Source: Coenobita brevimanus (taxonomy: Eukaryota; Arthropoda; Malacostraca; Decapoda; Coenobitidae). From it: 64,000 nt of DNA. Position numbers and translations under genes: made by a program. This document shows positions 49,004 to 58,345 of this stretch, piece after piece. Within the stretch, counting starts at the first letter, position 1, and every line of letters starts with the position of its first letter. Below the pieces are notes generated by a model. The model did not search any database. It was not told where the DNA came from and saw only the letters and a list, made by a program, of their open reading frames with translations. The stretch covers positions 24,617,088 to 24,681,087 of the forward strand of contig CM064665.1 in assembly GCA_032717465.1 (NCBI GenBank), in the 5' to 3' direction.

Positions 49004-49439
49004 CTCTCACTCCGTCCAGACTATTTTATTCAGCTACCTTAGGAAAAATCTCGTAAAGGAAAGAGTCAATATTCAACAGTCTAGAGGATGAAAAAAATTC
49101 AATTGAAAATATGTCATCGAAATGAAGTAGTTAACCTCTGAAAAACGATGATGATTGTTTCCATTTATTCTATCCTTTCATGTTACAATTTATTCAGCTC
49201 AGCTATAGTCTCCAATTAACCCTTTGACTGAGGTAAATTTCTATTAGCTGAATAAAATTGTCTGTCGCACTTTCGAATACGTAAAATACGAAGTTGTTTA
49301 CTCTCAGCCAAAACGATAGTGGTGATTGATAATAATTGTTATAGTGCCCGAGGATTTTTATGAGCCAAGCGAAATGGAACGTCCATAGTCGAAATAAAAG
49401 ACTGTCCGGTATTTCCCAGTCAAGTTATGTATTCCAATT
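49002..49439. other. Unannotated stretch
   Basis: AT-rich; a GAATAAAATTGTCTG motif near 49250 resembles the recurring ATAAAATCGTC element. No gene supported. Confidence 0.4.
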
Positions 49440-50545
49440 AGCAACAGAAGGCCGGCCAAAAATTCTAAACCCAAATGGTGGAACTCCGATATTCAGCATT
49501 GTCTATTAGCAACAAATCTAGCATCCAAAAATTATAATACCACAAAGAGTCAGGGAGAAAAAATAAGATGCTCTTCGACGGAAAGCCAAATAATCAATTT
49601 AACGCAAAAGAAAAACTTTGAGGCACATATTGCCAATATCAGAAAATCAAATCCCAAATAATTTTTTAATTACATCAGAAGCATAATGGTGGTAACTCCA
49701 ACAGTCAGACCCTTAATCATAGATAAGGGAGAACACACTGATGATGAAACTATGATGGCGAAAATTCTTAATGCTTTCTTCGCGTCATTGTTTGCAATAG
49801 AAAATACACATACGATTCCTACACTTGCCCAAGTTCCTATAGAAGTGGGCAACATAATCGATGATACTACAGTTAGAGAAAGCAATGTACTACTTGCAAT
49901 TAAAAAATTAAAGGAGAATAACACATCGGAACCAAAAAAAAAAAACGCGTATTATTGGATCTATATAATAAAATATCAAAGCTTTTCTCTGAACTTTTAA
50001 ACTTATCACTAAAGAGCATTAAGGTGCCACACGAGTGGAAGCTTGTAAACGTAACCCCGCTATTCAACAACAGCGACAAAGTGTAACCAGAAAACAACCG
50101 GCCAGTTAGTTTAACATCAATGGTTTGTAAGTTGCTTGAAACTATTATCAGAGACAAGTTAGTAACACACTTACAAACAAAAAATCTCATCGGAGATTCG
50201 CAATATGGTTTTCGGAATAACCGCTACTGCCTCACGAATCTATCGGACATTTTCCACAATATATTGAATACGTACGACGAGACTAATTCGGTTGATGTTT
50301 TTTAACGGCTTTTGACAAAGTTCAACACAAAAGACTCCTTCAGAGACCATAGGCTTATGGTTTCACTGGCCATGCGATCGGGTGGATCGAAGATTGGCTC
50401 ACCGGCCGAAAGCAAAAGAGTTGTGATAAATGAAAAAGAAACAGATTTGATAGAAGTTAGAAGTGGAGTGCAGCAGGGACCTATTCTTTTTTTAATATAC
50501 ATAAATGATATTGCTAAAAGATTATTTTGTAAGATTTCTAAGTTT
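49440..50545 (+). mobile_element. CR1-like LINE family E, broken, cut at the RT catalytic box
   Basis: Plus-strand remnant covering the linker and RT of a CR1-type LINE. It begins in the pre-RT linker and ends after KISKFA, where the usual FADD catalytic box should follow; instead the leader of LINE F starts. Neither the 5' endonuclease nor the 3' end is present. Confidence 0.75.
49560..50545 (+). pseudogene. LINE E reverse transcriptase fragment
   Basis: Linker and RT motifs across several frames: ILNAFFASLFA (49765), LAIKKLKENNTSEPKK (49890), KLVNVTPLFNN (50040), ENNRPVSLTSMVCKLLET (50090), LIGDSQYGFRNNRYCLTNL (50190), SVDVF where the first catalytic Asp region begins, IEVRSGVQQGPILFLIYIND (50450; the usual GVPQG is GVQQG here). 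In-frame stops and frame changes occur near 50085, 50000 and 50305. The order and wording are those of CR1-group RTs that copy LINE RNA at a nick. Confidence 0.75.
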
Positions 50546-52265
50546 GCCCTCCCCCTGGTGAAGGGAGACAAGAATACTTCCCCAGTATCCCTACTTGTAA
50601 GAGACGACTAATAGGGTATAACTATGACAGGCCCAGCAAGCCGTTACCAGAAACATCATTTGCTCGTGAATCTCAAGGATCAGCCTCGGAACCAAGACGG
50701 ACTACACGTTGCAGACTTCGGTAACGTTTTAGGGACTTCTCAAAGTATAAAATGATAATAAGGACTGCGACACTAAATATATGCAGGCCTACTTATAAAG
50801 ACAATGATGACAAGATAACTGAAATCGTGAACGAACTAAAAACAGATTTAATTGGTTTAGCAGCAACAAGGCATCAAGGAAAAGAGAAGGGAAAAGACTT
50901 GGGAGGTAGATTTATTTTGATGCAAAGTGGTGTGGAACATGGTAGAAGAGTTCCTGGTGTAGCAATGACAGTAGGACCAGCACTTTCGCCGTGTATATAA
51001 GAAGTGAAGCTCATAAACAGTGAGTTCTGTAGCCTATTGTCTTCTAAACATTAAGAACAAGTAATATATTTTAAACAAGGTGTGTGCTTCACAACAGGGT
51101 CACTCTGAAGAAGAATAAAAAAGAAAGTACATAGAGCTGTTGGAAGATAATTGTCACTTGAGGCCAAATGACACAACATTATTGATGAGAGATTTTATGT
51201 TAGAGTGGGAAGAGATAGAGAAGGAATAGAAAATATTATCGGATCTTTTGGCGAGGAATCTAGGAATTTAGAAGGTGGTGATTTTATTGAATTTTGTGTA
51301 AGGAAAAGTTATGAAAATTATGAATTGTTTCTTGAAACAGAGAGAACGATATCAGTTTACAAGATATAGACGAAATCAGATAACCAGATAATTTGATCAA
51401 AATTCGGTCATAGATTGCATTGTAACACTACTCACAAGAATATTTAATAATGTTAAAGTACTGCCAGGAGACTCATTGAATTCAGACCAGATATTTCTGG
51501 TCTGTGATCTACTACTCAAGAATAATAAAGTGAAACAAAAACAGATTAAGAAAGTTACAAATGCTACATCACCTTAAGATGATGCGATAAGAGAAATATA
51601 CGGAAACAGCGTAGATGAAAAACCTGAATTTAGAAGTGAGGAGGTCAAGAACTGGGAAGTTCTGGAGAACATTGTGAGAGGTGTAGCGGAGGAAGAATTA
51701 GGTGTGAAGGTGGTGGGTGGAAGTAGAAACGACACATTTTATGGTGGACAGAAGAAGTAAAGATGACAGTAAAACAGAAAGTGAAGAAACTGAGAAGATG
51801 GCTGAAGGATAAAAGTCCAGAAACAAGAATGGAATATACTGTGTAGCGGCAAGAAAAGAGTCTGAGAATGTAAAGAGAAGAGCGAAAAACAATGTATGGA
51901 GAGAATTAGGAGAGACTGGAAGAGAATTTGAGAGGAAACAAGATAATTTTTGGTCAGGCGAAATCTTATCTTAAGGACAAAATGATGGCATATAATCTAA
52001 AAGACGAGGAGGGAAATGTAGTTGTAGAGGAAGATGAATAAATGAAAGGTGGCAGAATTACCTTAAAAATCTATTAAATAGAAAGGTTGAAGATCTGAAT
52101 AATGATTTATCAGAGATGGAGGAGGGAGGGGAAGCAGAAGATTATGATTTAATGAGAGGAGCTGAGCCAGAGGAAGCAATGAGAAGGATAAAAATTGATA
52201 AAGCACCAGGTTGCGACGGAAAACCTATGGAGTGTATTAAGAGGACTATGTCGGGTTTATGCTTA
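50546..52265 (+). mobile_element. LINE family F, 5' part with leader
   Basis: Starts with a leader containing GAATACTTCCCCAG and CTTGTAAGAGACGACTAATA (50565-50620), related to the LINE A leader. The first coding block follows at 50752. Beyond 51000 the coding sequence is badly decayed, but near 52170 EAMRRIKIDKAPGCDGKPME marks the start of an RT. It then breaks off near 52265, so the RT core and 3' end are missing. It lies directly against LINE E, in whose RT it probably inserted. Confidence 0.65.
50752..52250 (+). pseudogene. LINE F endonuclease and RT N-terminus, broken
   Basis: Begins MIIRTATLNICRPTYKD, then LKTDLIGLAATRHQGKEK, where the usual catalytic Glu of an ETRH-type box has become Ala, and FILMQSGVEHGRRVPGVA, the start of an APE-type endonuclease. 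A stop follows at about 51000. Further matches in mixed frames are an endonuclease-like stretch (51380-51520), a basic Lys/Glu linker (51640-52060) and the RT start (52150-52250). It would act like other LINE proteins if intact; here it is dead. Confidence 0.65.
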
Positions 52266-52436
52266 AATTAGTTTGTGACAAGCGGCCAGCACGTACTTAC
52301 GATTTAGGAAATAGATCAAGTTCACATGGACAGCTAACAAAGATGCATTTGTCTTAAAATCTGACATACTTTAATGCCTTCTGGGTTAAAAAATACTAAT
52401 GGTTGACTGAAGCAACGAAGAAACGGAATAATATAT

Positions 52437-52614
52437 ATATATTCATTCATTCATTCATTGCCAGACGCCATGTATCCCAAACGGGGTGGACAAGGGCTTA
52501 GAGTTAATTGTTTTACAGGGAGGGGCACTAATCCTCCACCAACCCCACTTGACACGTAGGGATGCCAACAGCATCTGGTGTTCCCAGGCGGTCACCCATC
52601 CAAGTACTAACCAG
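52437..52614 (-). mobile_element. 5S-rRNA-derived SINE with a LINE B-type tail
   Basis: On the minus strand: a 5S rRNA 3' half (52614-52561; GGTTAGTACTTGGATGGG, then GACCGCCTGGGAACACC and GCTGTTGGC at the 5S 3' end); a 60-base body (52560-52501) similar to the leader of a LINE C copy (37068-37130); and a 3' part CCACCCCGTTTGGGATACA, GGCGTCTGGCA with an AATG repeat tail, closely matching family B LINE ends. The 5S part keeps the C box of the internal promoter but lacks the A box, so this copy is 5'-truncated. The layout resembles SINE3-type elements. Confidence 0.75.

Positions 52615-52615
<1 letters not shown>

Positions 52616-52672
<57 letters not shown>
52616..52672. repeat. (TA)n microsatellite
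   Basis: About 28 TA units abutting the truncated 5S end of the SINE. Confidence 0.97.
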
Positions 52673-52674
<2 letters not shown>

Positions 52675-54804
52675 CATTTTCCATACACTTCATATCTAAG
52701 TTACATTAAAAATGTATGAACAATTTTTCTGAGACGTACCTGAGATAAACATCTGATATTAGTCTATGTGTTCCAAGAGGGATGTTATAGATACCGAAGG
52801 GGGGTGAGTCATTATATAAGGTTACGTGGTGGTGTTGTCTGTGTGTTTATATCAGCCTTGCATGATCACTGAACTGACCATTTTTCACCAAGTCAGAAAC
52901 GATCATTTTACAGCTTGTTGCTATTTCGTTTGTTCCCCTATCATAAAAACACATTCATTTAAAAACAAAGCAAATTATGTTACGACATTACTGTAAATGG
53001 CTACTAAGCCTCTCCCCAACACTCCGCTACCACCACTCCCATACCACCCAACACAAAGCTACTCCCACTACCCACTCATCCCTCACGTCCCACCCCTCCC
53101 ACCACACAGCTACCCCCCCCTCCACTTCCCCCTAAACCCTCACCTACCCTGCACGTCCCACCCCTCCTTTATCCTCAACAGTGTTACCAGATCAAATTAT
53201 TTGCCGCTCTTGCTGCCTACTACGCGGTGTCCCGTGCGGAAATTTCTCCAACTGTACATGCATGATCTATATCGTTCAGGTCGAGGGTCAAACATCATCA
53301 ACAGCAGAAAATATGAAAAAAGCTAAAATAACCACCTTGCTCGTACAACATGCTTAGGCTCCGATGATCATGAAGCCAGGGCCATAATTCTTGGGTGGAC
53401 TGTTGCACTGGAGTACCTCCATATAGAAGTGACTTTCAGTGTCGAAACTCACATCCAGTCGCTGGCAAAGCTTGGTCCGCTTAGAACTGGCCATCGTCTC
53501 CTACCGGCTTGTTCCTTCTTTCTCTGTTACATAATTTTGTGCATCCGACTCTGGATACGTGATAGGAAGTCGACTTCTAAGGTTCAGTTGTCCATCTGTG
53601 AAACCTGCAGAACTGGAGCACGCACACGCCACTCAGCTAATATTATTTCCCAGTTCTAGATGGCTTTATTTTGCTCAGGCACGACCTTAAGTTTACTGTC
53701 TCAAAACGAATATATTCAGTTTAGGAAAGAACGCTCGAAGTGAGAAAGTTATACTCTTCACTGCTAAGTTCATTCTGAATTAATATAATCGTCTTTAGGT
53801 AGACATAATAAAGGACATCACCGCACAGAAGATATTAACTTCAATACTTTTTTTTTTTTTATCGTTCGGCTTTCAGACGATATTAGTCAGTTTAAAACTT
53901 TTTTTTTTTTTCAAGCTGAAGGGACTGGATAAAGTCTTCACCAGCTCCCTGGTATCCTACAATCTCTCCTCAGTGAAATATCGTCATTCGGTGACAGTAA
54001 GAATAAGAAATAAAAAGACGCCACCGTGTTGAAAGGAACGATGATATTTTGACTACGATGATATCCGGCTGTTAATTATTGGCGACCATCAGCCAGATTT
54101 ATTCGGCTCACCAAGAGCCTCTGTAGGGACTGAGATTTTAAAAAATCACTATGACAACAATCTTTCCCTTTACCCTAGTTACCGCCAAACGATTTTACTG
54201 AATCCAAGAAGAACTTTTTGAAATAAAAATGTTAACTTCTTCATATATTTTATCATCTCCCTACGGTTTTCTTCACCTCAGGAGAGACCTTTCATATGGG
54301 AGGTGTTATATATGAAACCTTCCTTTTTCCTGTTACCACTTGGGTATTCTAATGAAAAAAAAAATCAGTTGCATTTAATTAAATAAAAAATGACATCTCC
54401 GGACTGATAGGATTATTGAATATAGACACAAGGAAGAATGTAAACCTCCTAGCTTTCTGCTTTTTCTTGGCTGTCTCCCCTAACTCCCCTTTCCTCGTTA
54501 TCAGATGGATGTATTAGTTTGCCCCCCCAGCCTCGCCTTTGTGGCTCCTATCCCGCAACAAAAGTGGTGACATGTGAAGGTGTATGGTATGTAGGAGTAC
54601 TGCTGGGCTTGGAACCAGACTGTGAAGACTATGGCCAGAACTGGACAAACAAACAAAAAAAACTCATTCCTCACCAGAGTAACGATTTTCTTGGCTTTGG
54701 GAGATCTTTCAAATTAAACGGATTATTGAAGATTTTTAATCCTCATTGTAAAAAAGAAAATGGTTCGGAGAAAGGAAAGGTAAACGAAAAAAAAAAAGGG
54801 TATT
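52673..54804. other. Unannotated stretch with C-rich block
   Basis: No gene supported. At 53010-53165 the plus strand is extremely C-rich (CCACCCCTCCCACC twice), giving a G-run-rich minus strand that might form four-stranded structures. Motifs related to ATAAAATCGTC recur near 53785 and, reversed, near 54190. Confidence 0.5.
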
Positions 54805-55200
54805 TAAATGGTAGGGTCATATGAAGAGAATGGGTGTCAATATGATGATGAAAAAAATGTATGAGAGAGGCTGGTGGTGGGTGAAGGCGTGGTAGACCGA
54901 GAAGGTGGACTGATACGGTAAACGAGTGCGTGAGAAAGCGAGGAATGCAAACTGATGACCCAGGCAAGTGACAATGAATCGAGTAGGAAGGAAGGAATTT
55001 GTGAAGAAGAGAATACGACTAGAGTTTAACATTCCTGTTACATGTTGGGCGATGTTGCCGTCAGAGTGACTCTAGCTGATTATGAGGTATATATATATAT
55101 GGATGTTTATCGCTGTGAGGTGGAATCATATTCCAAGGGCCTGAATGGTGTGTAAATGAGAGTGTGATCCATTTGTAGGATAGATTTTTAAAGTTCTCTT
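54805..55200 (+). mobile_element. LINE family C, 3' fragment
   Basis: Coding remnant RRGRPRRRW-TDTVNECVRK (in mixed frames at 54885-54950) followed by a 3' UTR with GTGGAATCATATTCCAAGGG and GCCTGAATGGTGTGTAAATG (55120-55165), diverged versions of the family C terminus at 42204-42832. A short (AT)n lies at 55088-55100. Tail lost or replaced by GAT repeats near 55270. Confidence 0.65.
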
Positions 55201-55316
55201 CTATTCTAATTTTTCTTGATCCCTGCACATTACCTATCTCCATTTATAACTAGAGAAGAAGTCCAAATGGTGAAGATAATGATGATGATGAAACAGTCAC
55301 AACACCAAGACAAAAG

Positions 55317-55351
55317 AATCAACAACAAACAACAACAACAACAACAACAAC

Positions 55352-55394
<43 letters not shown>

Positions 55395-55424
55395 GTAATA
55401 ATAATAATAACAACAATAACAATG
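55317..55424. repeat. (AAC)n(AAT)n compound microsatellite
   Basis: AAC units pass into AAT units at about 55352, with an ACA patch at the end. Confidence 0.97.
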
Positions 55425-55784
55425 CCTAGAACTCTGTAACTGTCGTGCAGACAGTCACTAATCTCCACCTACTGTTCTGGATGGAGGGCCTTAATAATGG
55501 TCATTAAGAAATGAACAGGACACCTCAGTAGTGTTCATAGATCATGGTAGGCTACATTCTGTACTAATATAGTGGAAAATGGTCCAAGCTCACCCTTCAG
55601 ATTCCTTGTGCAGGTCGGATTGAAATCTCCAGTAGACAACTTGTCCACTCATAATACTGATATGACTCTTTCTGCCACGCCCTTCCACGCGCATAAAGGT
55701 TTTTTTTTTTTCTATCAGCAATGGCCCATGCTAGGACACATAACGTGAACCTTTCAGATTCCTCCCAGTCTTCGGTTCTCCTAG

Positions 55785-55860
55785 AATCGTCACGAGACTC
55801 TGAGCCTTCCCGCACATGAGAGTTGTACTCTACACAGGGGAGAATAACACCCCAGCACAT
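55785..55860 (-). mobile_element. Small LINE family H fragment
   Basis: The minus strand encodes ILPCVEYNSHVREGS, matching IRPCVEYNSHVWGGS of the intact RT at 37981-39231. Similarity outside this block is weak. Confidence 0.55.
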
Positions 55861-56728
55861 AATTTGTCACGTAGCTTTAGTTCTGGGCAGTGACACCGGC
55901 TGATCCCGAATAGGTTTCGTAACAGAGCCCACAGAAAGTGGTGGAATTAGGTGTCAGATCAATGGTTACTAATCCAGTTGTTCCTTTTATTCAGTCTGTA
56001 GTAGTGTATTGTCCATCACTGTTAACCATCATCGTCAACCATCACTCGTTATCCATTTTCCTTATATCATAATTACTTATCACTAAAAATTCTCATGTAT
56101 CAGCATGCATAATGGAAAGAAGGAATGAAGGAATAATGGAGAACTAGCACGAAGCCATACTAGGGCTATATGGCACTAAGGTAGGAGGGAGCTGGGTAAA
56201 TAATTATATTAAATGTATGATATGAAGAGCAGTAGGGCAAGTGATAATACTGGAAATAGAATCAATGGGAGAGTCACCTTGGAAATCAGTCAGTTGTGGA
56301 GGCTGACGTAGTGAGGAAAGGAAGGGGAACGTTGCGAGACGTTGTTTGCGACAGTCAAGAAAAAGTTGACGGATAGTCATAGGGCAGTTACAGTGTAAGC
56401 AGGATCATGGCTCATCAAATGACCGTGAGTTAGGCCGGTATGACCCTAACAAAGACGAGCAAGGATAGTCTCCCATCGACGATTGGGGTGGGTTGATGTG
56501 TACCGGGAAAAGCACAGGGTTTAACACTAAAAAGTTTGTTGTGCATCTGTAGGGTCCACGAGGATTGCCAGTAATCACGGAAGAGACAGGTTAGAGGGTG
56601 GAAACAACCAAAGGCAAAAATGGAGCGGAGAGAGGACCTAGGGGAGGAAGTAACAGAGTGTGCCAATTAGTCAGCTTGTTCTTTACCTATAATCCCAATA
56701 TGGCTTGGAATCCTGCAGAACCGAACTG

Positions 56729-56729
<1 letters not shown>

Positions 56730-56798
<69 letters not shown>
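56730..56798. repeat. (TA)n tract inside LINE G RNase H
   Basis: About 34 TA units interrupt the RNase H coding region after QIQVMLFRL on the minus strand. The LINE-like sequence continues on the other side. Confidence 0.95.
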
Positions 56799-56801
<3 letters not shown>

Positions 56802-57864
56802 ACGAAACAGCATCACCTGAATTTGAGTGATTAGAGGATGAGAATAAGGCGTGGTGTGTAAGGAAGTGAGGACACTGAGAGAATCGGAGAAGATAACAAA
56901 AGTGGAGGAAGAGAAACCAACAAGAGACTTCACAGGAAAAATAATAGCATCCAGGTCTGCAGTGAGGATACTTGAAATGGAGGAAAGAGTACTTTGAAAG
57001 GGGGAGTCAGGGAACACCACAGCAAACTAAACGCCGTGACAAACTATAGAACCGTCAGTAAAGGTATGCGTGACAGAAGAGTGACAGTACATAATTCTGT
57101 TCAAGAAAAAGGGAGAGAAGAGTATCTGGGGGAAGATGAGACTTAAAGCAAGGGAGAAAAGTAGGCGGTCCACAGCAGGAAGCAGAAACCAAAGTGGGAA
57201 GGAAACTAGATGTAGTTGAAGAATAGGTGGAAAGGCAAAATCAATCGTCTGAAGAAGAATTGGGACCCGGAGGGGGAATGGAAGAAGGAGATCGGAGACT
57301 AGATGGAAAGAGCATTGGAGAAAGCTAGGAGGATGGAGTAACGTACTAGTAGGAAACTGATGGACACGTGGATAGGACCTAATAGTGAGATGAGAACGAC
57401 GATAAAAGAGGGAGAAATGCCTGACTCAGCATAAAAACTTGTAGCGGGAGTAGACCGAAAAGTACAAATTGCTAAGCGAAGATCAGTATTGTGAACATAA
57501 TCTAGCTTTGAAAGAATGCAAGAGGAGGCAAAAGAATAGGCTTGGCAACCATAATCGAGTTTGGAAAGAATAAAGGCAGTGAAGACGAAGAAGTGTGACA
57601 CGATCAGTACACCATGAAAGGTGAGACAGCATTTGCGGCAATCGAAGACGATGAAGAGTGGAAGACTTGACGGAAGAAATATCCGCAGTCCAAAATAAGG
57701 AAGAGTCAAATGTGAGGCCAAGAACTGTGGCAAAGGATCGGTATGGAAGAGAGATGTTATATATATACATAAAAGGCTGTGGTCAGGTTCGTGAATGAGT
57801 AAACGTTACTGCACAGTGCACAGGAATTAGAAGCAGATAAACGAAAACCATAAGTGGTAGCCGG

Positions 57865-57995
57865 AGGCAGAAGATAAGAGAGAAACCTGTCCTTTACACA
57901 GGAAAAATCGTCCAATATAATACCACTCTGCTGGAAATCGAACCCGGAACTCCCAGGTGAGAGCCAGGCTGCATATCACTACACCACGACCAGGA
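57865..57995 (-). repeat. tRNA-Glu-like SINE, copy 1
   Basis: On the minus strand: GGTCGTGGTGTAGTGATATG (A box), CCTGGCTCTCACCTGGG, which forms an anticodon-arm-like stem with CTC (Glu) in the loop, and CCGGGTTCGATTTCC (B box). A body follows with GGTATTATATTGGACGAT and AGGACAGGTTTCTCTCTTAT. The T arm pairs poorly, so this is a SINE and not a tRNA gene. Confidence 0.75.
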
Positions 57996-58146
57996 AAAAG
58001 TTATCTCACATTGTCAATTGTCACAGTCTTGTAACTAATGTCCCTCCGCCCCCATTGTGGTTCTGGAGAGGATGAAATAACCCCATGGCACTCGAGCAAG
58101 TAGATGCTTTTAATCTATCCCAAGCACTTACGGCAAGTCACAATTA

Positions 58147-58262
58147 GGAGAGAAACCTGTACTGCACGCAGGAAAAAATCATCCAATATATTACCACGAT
58201 GCTGGGAAATGGAACAGGGACACTTGGGTGAGAGCCACATTGGTTACAAGACTGTGACAACG
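58147..58262 (-). repeat. tRNA-Glu-like SINE, copy 2 (degraded head)
   Basis: The minus strand repeats the body of copy 1 (GGTAATATATTGGATGATTT, CAGGTTTCTCTC) and a worn head (GTGGCTCTCACCCAAGTG). The B box has decayed. Confidence 0.6.
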
Positions 58263-58275
58263 TGGGCTTAATTTT

Positions 58276-58345
58276 ACCTGGTCGTGGTGTAATAGTATGC
58301 TGCCTGGCTCTCACCTGAGAGTACCCGGCATAGTGGTAATGTAAT
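58276..58345 (+). repeat. tRNA-Glu-like SINE, copy 3 (head, opposite strand)
   Basis: ACCTGGTCGTGGTGTAATAG and GCCTGGCTCTCACCTGAGAG match the copy 1 head on the plus strand; the B box is deleted and a GTGGTAATGTAATGG body remnant follows directly. LINE G coding sequence resumes at about 58345. Confidence 0.65.

Noticed and set aside
52561..52614. A 5S rRNA gene
   Set aside because: Only the 3' half is present, without the A box and 5' strand of helix I, and it is fused to a SINE body and LINE-like tail.
57918..57995. A tRNA-Glu gene with anticodon CTC
   Set aside because: The T arm does not pair, no acceptor stem forms, and the same head occurs in other damaged copies followed by a common body, so it is a SINE.
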